Shown here piece by piece: positions 37,830 to 48,590 of a stretch of 64,000 nt of DNA. Source of the DNA: Rhinopithecus roxellana. Its lineage: Eukaryota > Chordata > Mammalia > Primates > Cercopithecidae. The stretch spans positions 43,418,156 through 43,482,155 of the forward strand of contig NC_044568.1 of the NCBI RefSeq assembly GCF_007565055.1, in the 5' to 3' direction. Position 1 is the first letter of the stretch, and the number at the start of each line of letters is the position of its first letter. Made by a program: the position numbers and the translations under genes. The notes under the pieces were generated by a model. It saw nothing but the letters and a program-made list of their open reading frames with translations. It was not told where the DNA came from and made no database searches.

Positions 37830-38560
37830 AGGAAAGCTTATTTCTAGTTTTCATCTGAGGATATTTCCTTTGTCACCGTAAGATTCATTGCGCTATGAAG
37901 TATCTAATTGCAGATTTCCAGAAAACTGTGTTAACAAACTGATCAGTGAACAGAAACTTGTAACTCTGTGAGTTGCATTCACACAAAGCAATGCAGTTTC
38001 TCAGAAGGCTTCTTTCCAGTTTTAATCTGAGGATATTTCCATTATCACCATAGCCCTCAATGAGCTCCCAAATATCACTCTGCAGAATCCAAGACAACAG
38101 TGTTAACAAACTGTTTGAAGAAGGGAAGGGTGGAACTCTGTGTGATGAAGTCACACATCAGAAAGCAATCTCTCAGAAAGCTTCTCTCTAGTAACCATGT
38201 GAGGATATTTCCTTTTTCACGATGGGCCCATATGGGCTCCGAAATATCACTTTGCATTTTCCACGAAAAGAGTGTTAGCAAAGTGCTTCCTGAGGTCTGA
38301 GTTGTAAGTCTGTGAGATGAACTCACAGATGAGAAAGAAGTTTCTCAGAAAGCTTCTTTCACGTTTTGAACGGATGAAATTTCCTTTGTCATCGTAGGCC
38401 TCAATGCGATGCAAAGAAGCCCTTCTCAGGTTCGTCAAAACAGTGATAATGGACTGCTCCACGAAACATAAGTGTAACTCTGTGAGATGAATTCACACAT
38501 CACCAAGAAGTTTCTAAGAAAGCTTCTTTCTAGTTTTCATCTGAGGATATTTCCTTTGTC
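37830..38560 (+). repeat. Dispersed duplication pair 1, copy 2
   Basis: Partner of 34570-35300 at +3259. It is bounded on the right by the HOR-related stretch that starts near 38560. Carries ctgtttgaagaaggg where copy 1 has gtgtttcaagaaggg. Confidence 0.88.
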
Positions 38561-39860
38561 AGCGTATGCTTCATTGCGCTATGAAGTATCTAATTGCAGA
38601 TTTCCAGAAAACTGTGTTACCAAACTGATGACTGAAGAGAAACGTGTAACACTGTGAGTGGCATTCCCATATGGTAATGCCGTTTCTCAGAAGGCTTCTT
38701 TCCAGTTTTAATCTGAGGATATTTCCTTTTTCACCATAACCCTCAAGGACCTCCCAAATATCACTTTGCAGAATCCAGGACAACAGTGTCACCAAACTGT
38801 TCCAAGAAGGGAAGGCCAGAACTCTGTGTGATGAAGTCACACATCAGAAAGCAATGTCTCAGAAAGCTTCTCTCCAGTTTTTATGTGAGGATACTTCCTT
38901 TTTCACCCTGGGCCCCTATGGCCTCCCAAATATCACTTTGCAGAATCCACGACAACAGTGGTAGCAAACTGTTCCAAGAAGGGAAGGGTGGAACTCTGTG
39001 TGATGAAGTCACAAGTCAGAAAACAATCTCTCAGAAAGCTTCTCTCTAGTTTTTATGTGAGGATACTTCCTTTTTCACCTTGGGCGTCTATGGGCTCCCA
39101 ATTATCACTTTGCAGTTTCCACGAAAAGAGTGTTAGCAAACGGCTTCCTGGGTCTAAGTTGTAAATCTGTGAGATGAACTCACTGATCAGAGAGAAGATT
39201 CTCAGAAAGCTTCTTTCACGTTTTGAACTGATGAAATTTCCTTTATCAGCTTAGGCCTCAATGCGATCCAAAGAAGCCCTTCTCAGGTCCCTCAAAGACA
39301 GTGTTAACGGACTGCACCACGAAACGTAAGTGTAACTCTGTGAGTTGAATTCACACATCACCAAGAAGTTTCTAAGAAGGCTTCTTTCTAGTTTTCATCT
39401 GAGGATATTTCCTTTGTCACCATAAGGTTCATTGCGCAATGAAGTATCTAATTGCAGATTTCCAAAAACTGTGTTAACAACCTGATCACTGAAAAGAAAC
39501 GTGTAACTCTGTGAGTTGCATTTATACATGGCAAGGCAGTATCTCAGAAGGCTTCTTTCCAGTTTTAATCTGAGAATATATCCTTTTTCACCATAGCCCT
39601 CAATGAGCTCCCAAATATCACTTTGCAGAATCCACGACATCAGTGTTATCAAACTGTTCGAGAAGGGAAGGGTGGACCTCTGTGCGATGAAGTCACACAT
39701 CAGAAAGCAATCTTGCAGAAAGCTTCTCTCTAGTTATGATGTGAGGATACTTCCTTTTACACCATGGGCCCCTATGGGTTCCCAAATATAACTTTGCAGC
39801 TTCCACGAAAAGAGTATTAGCAAACTGCTTCCTGAGGTCTGAGTTGTAAGTATGTGAGAT
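38560..39860 (+). repeat. Single-copy relative of HOR monomers C-D-E-A-B-C-D-A
   Basis: Collinear with HOR U0 11080-12365 at an offset of about 27.48 kb. Shared rare variants: gtgagtggcattc, aatgccgtttctcag, cctgggc with cctatgg, gtcaaaacaatctctc, caaacggcttcctgg, atcagcttaggcctc, caggtccct, acaacctgatcactgaaaag, ttatacatggcaaggcag and gcaatcttgcagaaagc. It lacks the taa/tata expansion and other changes fixed in the HOR. It looks like an unamplified sister of the HOR's central eight monomers. Confidence 0.82.
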
Positions 39861-40940
39861 GAACTCACGGATCAGAAAGAAGTTTCTCAGAAAGCTTCTT
39901 TCACGTTTTGAACTGATGAAATTTCCTTTTTCAGCGTAGGCGTCAATGAAATCCAAAGAAGCCCTTCTCAGGTTCCTCAAAGACAGTGTTAATGGACTGC
40001 TCCACGAAACATGAGTGTAACTCTGTGGGATGAATTCACACATCACCAAGAAGTTTCGAAGAAAGCTTCCTTCTCATTTTCATCTGAGTATATTTCCTTT
40101 GTCACCGTAAGCTTCATTGCGCTATCAAGTATCTAATTGTAGTTTTCCAGAAAACTGTGTTAACAAACTGATCACTGAAGAGAAATGTGTAACTCTGTGA
40201 GTTGCATTCACACTTGGCAATGCAGTTTCTCATAAGGCTTCTTTCCAGTTTTAATCTGAGGGTATTTCCTTTTTCAGCACAGCCCTCAATGAGTTCCCAA
40301 ATATCCCTTTGCAGAATCCACGACAACAGTGTTAGCAAAGTGTTCCAAGAAGGGAAGGGTGGAACTCTGTGTGATGAACTCACATATCAGAAAGCAATCT
40401 CTCAGAAAGCTTCTCTCTAGTTATTATGTGAGGATACTTCTTTTCTCACCATGGGCCCCTATGGGCTCCCAAATATCACTTCTCAGACTCCACGACAACA
40501 GTGTTAGCAAACTGTTCCAAAAAGGGAAATGTGGAACTCTGTGTGATAAAGTCACACATCAGAAAGCAATCTCTCAGAAACCCTCTCTCTAGTTATTATG
40601 TGAGGATATTTCCTTTTTCACCATGGGCCCCTGGTGGCTCCCAAATATCACTTTGCAGTTTCCACGAAAAGAGTATTACCAAACTGCTTCCTGAGAACTA
40701 AGTTGTAAGTCTGTGAGAAGAACTCACTGATCAGAAAGAAGTTTCTCAAAAAGCTTCTTTCACGTTTTGAAATGATGAAATTTCCTTTATCAGCCTAGTA
40801 CTCAATACGATCCAATGAACCCCTTCTGAAGTTCCCCAAAGACAGTGTTAATGGACTCCTCCACGAAACATACGTGTAACCCTGTGAGATGAATTCACAC
40901 ATTACCAAGAAGTTTCTAAGAAAGCTTCTTTATACTTTTC

Positions 40941-41208
40941 TTTTTTTTTTATTATACTTTAAGTTCTAGGGTACATGTGCATAACGTGCAGGTTTGTTAC
41001 ATATGTATACTTATGCCATGTTGGTGTGCTGCACCCATCAACTCGTCAGCACCCATCAATTCATCATTTATATCATGTATAACTCCCCTATGCAATCCCT
41101 CCCTCCTCCCCCCTCCCCCCTCCCCATGATAGGCCCCAGTGCGTGATGTTCCCCTTCCCGAGTCCAAGTGATCTCATTGTTCAGTTCCCACCTATGAGTG
41201 AGAACATG
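40941..41208 (-). mobile_element. L1 3'-end fragment, minus strand (268 bp)
   Basis: Read on the minus strand this is the last few codons' worth of L1 downstream sequence plus the 3' UTR: catgttctcactcatagg, a G-rich tract, then ctgacgagttgatggg, cataagtatacatatg and acttaaagtataat with a short A-tail. The same subfamily features appear in the larger L1 at 58869-59119. It sits in a C monomer between acttttc and agtatatttcc with about five satellite bases lost and no target-site duplication I can see. It is 5'-truncated and cannot encode protein. Confidence 0.93.
41097..41126 (-). other. G-rich tract of L1 3' UTR (quadruplex-prone)
   Basis: On the minus strand this is a run of G-tracts (ggggagg, ggggggagg, ggagggaggg). 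L1 3' UTRs of primates are known to carry a polypurine tract able to form G-quadruplexes. Folding of this copy is inferred only from the spacing of G-runs. Confidence 0.6.
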
Positions 41209-43129
41209 AGTATATTTCCTTTCTCACCGTAAGCTTCATTGCACTCTTAAGAATCTAAATGCATATTTCCAGAAAACTGTGTTAACAAACTGATCACTGA
41301 AGAGAAAGGTGTATCTCTGTGAGTTGCATTCAGACAAGGCAATGCAGTTTCTCAGAAAGCTTCTTTCCAGTTTTTCTCTGAGGATATTTCCTTTTTCACC
41401 ATAGGCCTCAATGAGATCCCAAATATAACTTTGCAAAATCCACGACAACAGTTTTAGCAAACTGTTTCAAGAAGGGAAGGGTGGAACACTGTGTGATGAA
41501 GTCACACATCAGAAAACCATCTGTCAGAAAGCTTCTCTCTAGTTTTTATGTGAGGATACTTCTTTTTTCACCATGGGCCCATATGGGCTCCCAAATATCA
41601 CTTTGCAGAATTCACGACAACAGTGTTAGCAAACTGTTCCAAGAAGGGAAGGGTGGAACTCTGTGTGATGAAGTCACACATCAGAAAGCAATCTCTCAGA
41701 AAGCTTCTCTCTAGTTATTCTGCGAGGATATTTCCTTTTTCACCATGGGCCCCTATGGGCTCCCAAATATCACTTTGCAGTTTTCACGAAAAGAGTGGTA
41801 GCAAACTGCTTCCTGAGGTCTAAGTTGTACGTCTGTGAGATGAACTCACTGATCAGAAAGAAGTTTCTCAGAAAGCTTCTTTCACGTTTTGAAGTGATGA
41901 AATTTCCTTTATCATCGTAGGCCTCAATGCAATCCAAAGAAGCCCTTCTCAGGTTCCTCAAAGACAGTGTTAATGGACTGCTCCACGAAACATAAGTGTA
42001 ACTCTGTGAGGTAAATTCACACATCACCAAGAAGTTTCTAAGAAAGCTTCTTTCTAGTTTTCATCTGAGGATAATTCCTTTGTCACCGTAGGCTTCATTG
42101 CGCTTTGAAATATCTAATAGCAGATTTCCAGAAAACTGTGTTAACAAACTGATCACTGAAGAGAAACGTGTAACTCTGAGAGTTTCATTCACACATGGCA
42201 ATGCAGTTTCTCAGAAGGCTTCTTTCCAGTTTTAATCTGAGGATATATCCTTTTACACCGTAGCCCTCAATGAGCTCCCAAATATCACTTTGGAGAATCC
42301 ACGACAGCAGTGTTATCAAACTGTTCCAAGAATGTCGGGGTGGAACTGTGTTTGATGAAGTCACACATCAGAAAGCAATCTCTCAGAAAGCTTCTCTCTA
42401 GTTTGTATATGAGGATCCTTCCTTTTTCACCATGGGCCCCTATGGGATCCAAATATCACTTGGCAGAATCCACGACAACAGTGTTAACCAACTGTTCCAA
42501 GAACGGTAGGGTGGAAGTCTGTGTGATGAACTCGCATATCCCAAAGCAATCTCTCAGAAAGACTCTCTCTAGTTATTATGTGAGGATACACCCTTTTTCA
42601 CCATTGGACACTATGAGATCCCAAATATCACATAGCAGAATCCACGGTAACAGTGTTAGCAAACTGTTCCAAGAAGGGAAGGGTGGAACTCTGTGTGATG
42701 AAGTCACACATCAGAAAGCAATCTCTCAGAAAGCTTCTCTCTAGTTATTATGTGAGGATATTTCCTTTGTCACCATGGGCCCCTATGGGCTCCCAAATAT
42801 CACTTTGCAGTTTCCACGAAAAGAGTGTTAGCAAACTGCTTCCTGAGATCTAAGTTGTAAGTCTGTGTGATGACCTCAATGATCAGAAAGACGTTTCCCA
42901 GAAAGCTTCTTTCACGTTATGAACTGATGAAATTTACTTTGTCAGCGTAGGCCTCAATGTGATCCAAAGAAGCCCTTCTCAGGTTCCTCAAAGACAGTGT
43001 TAATAGACTGCTCCTTGAAATATAAGTGTAACTCTGTGAAATGAATTCACACATCACCAAGAAGTTTCTAAGAATGCTTCTTTCTAATTTTCATCTGAGG
43101 ATATTTCCTTTGTCACCATAAGCTTCATT

Positions 43130-44340
43130 GCCTATGGAGTATCTAATTGCAGATTTCCAGAAAACTGTGTTAACAAACTGATCACTGAAGAGAAATGTGT
43201 AACTCTCTGAGTTGAATTCACACATGGCAATGCAGTTTGTCAGAAGGCTTCTTTCCAGTTTTAATCTGAGGATATTTCCTTTATCACTATATCGCTTAAT
43301 GAGCTCCCAAATTTCACTTCACAGAATCCACGACAACGGTGTTATCAAACTGTTCCAAGACGGAAAGTGTGGAACTCTGTGTGATGAAGCCACACATCGG
43401 AAAGCAATCTCTCAGAAAGCCTCTCTCGAGTTCTTATGTGAGGATACTTCTTTTGTCACCTTGGGCCGCTAAGGGCTCGCAAATACCACTTTGCAGAATC
43501 CACGACAACAGTGTTAGCAAACTGTTCCAAGAAAATAAGTGTGGAAATCTGTGTGATGAAGTCACCCATCGGAACGCATTCTCTCAGAAATCTTCCATCT
43601 AGTGTTTTTGTGAGGATACTTCCTTTTTCACCATGGGCCCCTATGGGCTCCCAAGTATCACCTTGCAGAGTCCACGCCAACTGTGTTAGCAAACTGTTCC
43701 AAGAAGGGAAGTGTGGAACTCTGTGTGATGAAATCACACATCAGAAAACAATCTCTCAGAAAGCTTGTCTCTAGATCTTATGTGAGGATGTTTCCTTTTT
43801 CACCACGGGCCCCTATGGGCTCCCAAATATCACTTTGCAGTTTCCACGAAAAGAGTGTTAGCAAACTGCTTCCTGAGGTCCAGGTTGTAAGTCTGTGACA
43901 TGAACTCACTGACCAGAAAGGAGTTTCTCAGAAAGCTTCTTTCACCTTTTGAGCTGATGAAATTTCCTTTATCAGCGTAGGCCTCAATGCGATCCAAAGA
44001 AGCCCTTCTCAGATTCCTCAAAGACATTGCTAATGGACTGCCCCAAGAAACATAAGTGTAACTCTGTGAGATGCATTCACATATCACCAAGAAGTTTCTC
44101 AGAAAGCTTCTTTCTAGTTTTCATCTGAGGATATTTCCTTCGTTACCGTAAGCTTCATTGCGCTACGAAGTATCTACTTGCTGCTTTCCAGAAAACTGTG
44201 TTAACAAACTGATCACTGAAGAGAAACGTGTAACTCTGTGTGTTGCATTCACACATGGCAATGCAGTTTCTCAGAAGGCTTCTTTCCACTTTTAATCTGA
44301 GGATATTTCCTTTTTCACCATAGTTGTCAATGAGCCCCAA
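43130..44340 (+). repeat. Dispersed duplication pair 2, copy 2
   Basis: Partner of 35320-36530 at +7812, with the same rare variants. It retains tgtgttagc where copy 1 has tgtcttagc and has its own changes such as ggccgctaagggctc. Confidence 0.88.
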
Positions 44341-45199
44341 ATATCACTTTGCAGAATCCACGACATCAGTGTTAGCAAACTGTTCGAAGAAGGGAAGGGT
44401 GGAACTCTGTGTGATGAAGTCACACATCAGAAAGCAATCTCTCAGAAAGCGTCTCTCTTATTCTTATGTGAGGACATTTCCATTTTCACCATGGGACCCT
44501 ATGGGCTCCCAAATATCTTTTTGCAGTTTCCACGAAAAGAGTGTTAGCAAACTGCTTCCTGAGGCCTAAGTTTTAACTCTGTGAGATGAACTCACTGACC
44601 AGAAAGAAGTTTCTCAGAAAGCTTCTTTCACGTTTTGAACTGATGAAATTTCCTTTATCAGCGTAGGCCTCAATGCGATCCAAAGAAGCCCTTCTCAGAT
44701 TCCTCAAAGACAGTGCTAATGGACTGCTTCCCAAAACATAAGTGTAACTCTGTGAGATGAATTCACACATCACCAAGAAGTTTCTTAGAAAGCTTTTTTC
44801 TAGTTTTCATCTGAGGATATATCCTTTGTCACCGTAAGCTTCATTGCGCTATGAAGTATCTATTTGCAGATTTCCAGAAAAGTGTGTTAACAAACTGATC
44901 ACTGAAGGGAAACGTGTAACTCTGTGGGTTTGCTTCACACATGGCAATGCAGTTTCTCAGAAGGCTTCTTTCCAGTTTTAATCTGAGGATATTTCCTTTT
45001 TCGCCATAGCCCTCAATGAGCACCCAAATATAAATTTGCAAAATCTACGACAACAGTGTTATCAAACTATTCCAAGAAGGGAAAGGGGGAACTTTGTGTG
45101 ATGAAGTCACACATGAGAAAGCAAACTCTCAGAAAGCTGCTATTTATTATGTGAGAATACTTCCTTTTTGACCATGGGCCCCTATGGGCTCCCAAATAT

Positions 45200-46060
45200 C
45201 ACTTTGCAGAATCCTCGACAACAGTGTTAGCAAACTGTTCCAAGAAGGGAAGCGTGGAACTCTGTGTGCTGAAGTCACCTATCCGAAAGCAATCTCTCAG
45301 AAAGCTTCCCTCAGGTTCTTATGTGAGGATACTTCTTTTTTCACAATGCTCCCCTAAGGGCTCCCAAATATCAGTTTGCAGAATACACGACAACAGTGTT
45401 AGCAAACTGTTCCAAGACAGGAAGGTGGAACTCTGTGTGATGAAGTCCCATATCTGAAAGCAATCTCTCAGAAAGCTTCTCTGTAGTTTTATGTGAGGAT
45501 ACTTCCTTTTTTATTCTGGGACCCTATGGGCTCCCAAATATCACTTTGCAGAATCCACGACAACAGTGTTAGCAAACTGTTCCAAGAAGGTAAGTGTGGA
45601 ACTCTGTGTGAGGAAGTCACACTTCAGAAGGCAATCTCTCAGATGGCTTCTCTCTAGTTGTTATGTGAGGATATTTCCTTTTTCACCAGGGGCCCCTACG
45701 GGCTCCCAAATATCACTTTGCAGTTTCCACGAAAATAGTCTTAGCAACCTGCTTCCTGAGGTCTAAGTTTTAAGTCTGTGAGATTAACTCACTGATATGA
45801 AAGAAGTTTCTCAGAAAGCTTCTTTCACGTTTTGAACTGATGAAGTTTCCTTTATCAGCGTAGGCCTCAATGCGATCCAAAGGGGCCCTTCTCAGTTTCC
45901 TCCAAGACGGTGTTAATGAACTGCTCCAAGAAACATAAGTGTAACTCTTTGAGATGAATTCACACATCACTAAGAAGTTTCTTAGAAGGCTTTTTTCTAG
46001 TTTTCATCTGAGGATATTTCCTTTGTCACCATAAGCTTCATTGCGCTATGAAGTATCTAA
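45200..46060 (+). repeat. Copy related to the window's left end and, inverted, its right end
   Basis: E-E-A-B-C monomers. The A-B part matches 344-780 at an offset of 45222 (tcaccaggggcccc, gttagcaacctgcttcc, gtgagattaactcactg, ccaaaggggcccttctc, ctccaagacggtgttaatg). The first E monomer (gaagtcacctatccg, gcttccctcaggttc) matches the inverted sequence at 63.75-64.0 kb. Confidence 0.82.
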
Positions 46061-46179
46061 TTGCAGATTTCCAGAAAAGTGTGTTAACAAACTGATAACT
46101 GAAGAGAAACGTGAAACTCTGTGAGTTGCATTCAAACATGGCAATGCAGTTTTCCAGAATGTTTCTATCCAGTTTTAAT

Positions 46180-46345
46180 CTGAGGATATTTCAATTTTCA
46201 CCATAGCCCTCAATGAGCACCCAAATATCACTTTGCAGAATCCACGACAACAGTGTTAGCAAAGTGTTCCAAGAAGGGAAGGGTGGAACTCTTTGTGATG
46301 AAGTCACACATCACGAAGAAGTTTCTAAGGAAGCTTCTTTCTAGT
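46180..46345 (+). repeat. Chimeric D/B alpha monomer
   Basis: A D-type front (caatgagcacccaaatatc, aatccacgacaacag, gaagggaagggtgg) changes at gtgatgaagtcacacatcac into a B-type tail (gaagaagtttctaagg...cttctttctag). The next monomer is C. The normal D-(E)-A-B-C order is thus shortened by fusion of D to B. Confidence 0.8.
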
Positions 46346-48469
46346 TTGCATCTGAGGATATTTCCTTTGTCTCCGTAACTTCATTGCGCTATGAAGTATC
46401 TATTTGCAGATTTCCAGAAAACTGTGTTAAAAAAAGGATCACTGAAGGGAAACGAGTAACTGTGACTTGCATTCACACATGGCAATACAGTTTCTCAGAA
46501 GGCTTCTTTCTACTTTTAATCTGAGGATATTTCCTGTTTCACCATAGCCCTCAATGAGCTCCCAAATATCACTTTGCAGAATCCACGAAAACAGTGTTAG
46601 CAAACTGTTCCAAGAACAGAAGGGTGGAACTCTGTGTGATGAAGTCACACAACGGACGGCAATCTCTCAGAAAACATCTCTCTAGTTTTTATGTGAGGAT
46701 ACTTCCTTTCTCACCATCAGCCCCTATGGGCTCCGAAATATCACTTTGCAGAATCCAGGACAACAGTGTCACCAAACTGTTCCAAGAAGGGAAGGGTGGA
46801 ATTCTGTGTGATGAAGTCACACATCAGAAAACAATCTCTCAGAAAGCCTCTCACTACTTATTATGTGAGGATATTTCCTTTTTCACCATGTGGAAACCTA
46901 TGGGTTCCCAAATAAGACTTTGCAGTTTGCACGAAAAGATTGTTAGCAAACTGCTTCCTGAGGTCTAAGTTGTAAGTCTGTGAGATGACCTCACTGATCA
47001 GAAAGAAGTTTCTCAGAAAGCTTCTTAACGTTTTGAAATGATGAAATTTCCTTTATCAACGTAGGCCTCAATGCGATCCAAAGAAGCCATTCTGAGGTTC
47101 CTCAAAGACAGTGTTAATGGACTGCTCCACGAAACGTAAGTGTAACTCTGTGAGATGAATTCACACATCACCAAGATGTTTGCAAGAAAGTTCTTTCCAC
47201 TTTTCTTCTGAGGATATTTCCTTTGTCACCGTAAGCTTCATTGCGCTATGAAGTATCTAATTGCAGATTTCCAGAAAACTGTGTTAACAAACTGATCACT
47301 GAAGAGAAACGTGTAACAGTGTGAGTTGCATTCACACATGGCAATGCAGTTTCTCAGAAGGCTTCTTTCCAGTTTTAATCTGAGAGTATTTCCTTCTTCA
47401 CCATAGCCCTCAATGAGCTCCCAAATATCAGTTTGCAGAATCCACAACAACAGTGATAGCAAACTGTTCCAAGAGGGGAAGTTGGAACTTTGTGTGATGA
47501 AATCCCATGTCAGAAAGCAATCTCTCAGAAAGCTTCTGTCTAATTTTTATGTGACGATACTTCCTTTTTCACCCTGGGCCCCTATGTCCGCCCAAATACC
47601 ACTTTGCAGAATCCACGGCAACTGTGTTAGCAAACTGTTCCAAGAAGGGAAGTGTGGAACTCTGTGTGAGGAAGTCACACTTCAGAAAGCAATCTCTCAG
47701 AAAGCTTCTCTCTATTTGTTATGTGAGGATATTTCCTTTTTCACCATGGGCCGCTATGGGCTCCCAAATACCACTTTGCAAATGCACGACAACAGTGTTA
47801 GCAAACTGTTTCAGGAAGGGAAGTGTGGATCTCTGTGTGATGAAGTCACACATCAGAAAGCAATCTCTCAGAAAACTTCTCTCCAGTTTTCATGTGAGGA
47901 CACTTCCTTGTCCACCATGGGCCCCTAAGGGCTCCCAAATATCACTTTGCAGAATCCACGACAATAGTGTTAGCAAACTGTTCCAAGAAGGGAAGGGTGG
48001 AAGTCTGTGTGATGAAGTCACACATCAGAAAGCAATCTCTCACAAGGCTTCTCTCTAGTTATTATGTGAGGGTATTTCCGTTTTCACCTTTGGGTCCTTT
48101 GGGATCCCAAATATCACTTTGCAGTTTCCACGAAAATAGGTTTAGGAAACTGCTTCCGGAGGTCTAATTTGTAAGTTTGTGAGATGAACTCACTGTTCAG
48201 AAAGGATTTTCTCAGAAAGTTTCTTTCACGTTTTGAACTGATGGAATTTCCCTTATCAGCGTAGTCCTCAATGCGATCCAAAGTAGCCTTTCTCAGGTTC
48301 CTCAAAGACAGTGTTACAGGACTATTCCACGACATATAAGTGTAACACTGTGAGATGAATTCACACATCACCAAGAAGTTTCTCAGAAAGCTTCTTCCTA
48401 GTTTTCATCTGAGGATATTTCCTTTGTCACCGTAAGCTTCAATGCGCTATGAAGTATCTAATTGCAGAT

Positions 48470-48590
48470 TTCCACAAAACCGAGTTAACAAACTGATCAC
48501 TGAAAAGAATCCACGACAACAGTGTTTGCAAACTGTTCCAAGACAACAGTGTTAGCAAACTGTTCCAAGAATGGAAGGGTTGAACTCTGT
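48470..48590 (+). repeat. C/D fusion with a 27-bp local duplication
   Basis: The C monomer stops after ctgatcactgaaaag and joins a D monomer at aatccacgacaacagtg, losing the C tail and D front. Immediately after, the segment acaacagtgtt(t/a)gcaaac with ctgttccaag is present twice in tandem (about 27 bp). The following D tail has caagaatggaagggttg, as at 6010. Confidence 0.85.

Larger units (their letters stand above)
29849..40940 (+). repeat. Alpha satellite, diverged cyclic block between HOR array and L1 fragment
   Basis: About 64 monomers in A-B-C-D order with varying numbers of E monomers and no constant higher-order period. It holds several dispersed monomer-register duplications, listed separately, and single-copy relatives of HOR monomers at 33.29-33.77 kb and 38.56-39.86 kb. 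No gene or non-satellite insertion is visible before the L1 fragment. Apparent reading frames of 60-125 codons are chance frames that recur with the monomer period. Confidence 0.93.
40740..41710 (+). repeat. Relative of HOR tail monomers B-C-D-E, split by an L1 fragment
   Basis: Shares cagcctagtactcaat (HOR cctaggactcaat), ggactcctccacgaaac, gtaaccctgtgag, cttctttata, gaatctaaatgcatatttcc, gagaaaggtgtatctctg, ccaaatataactttgca, ggaacactgtgtgatga and agaaaaccatct with the tail half of the HOR unit. The C monomer is interrupted by the L1 fragment at 40941-41208, which HOR copies lack. The HOR therefore did not derive from this exact copy after the L1 insertion. Confidence 0.8.

Noticed and set aside
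47413..47928. Open frames up to 171 codons in the satellite, and dozens of repeated 60-149 codon frames on both strands
   Set aside because: They recur with monomer phase, encode the same satellite-derived peptides on opposite strands, and have no promoter, splice or codon signal. They are chance frames of alpha satellite.
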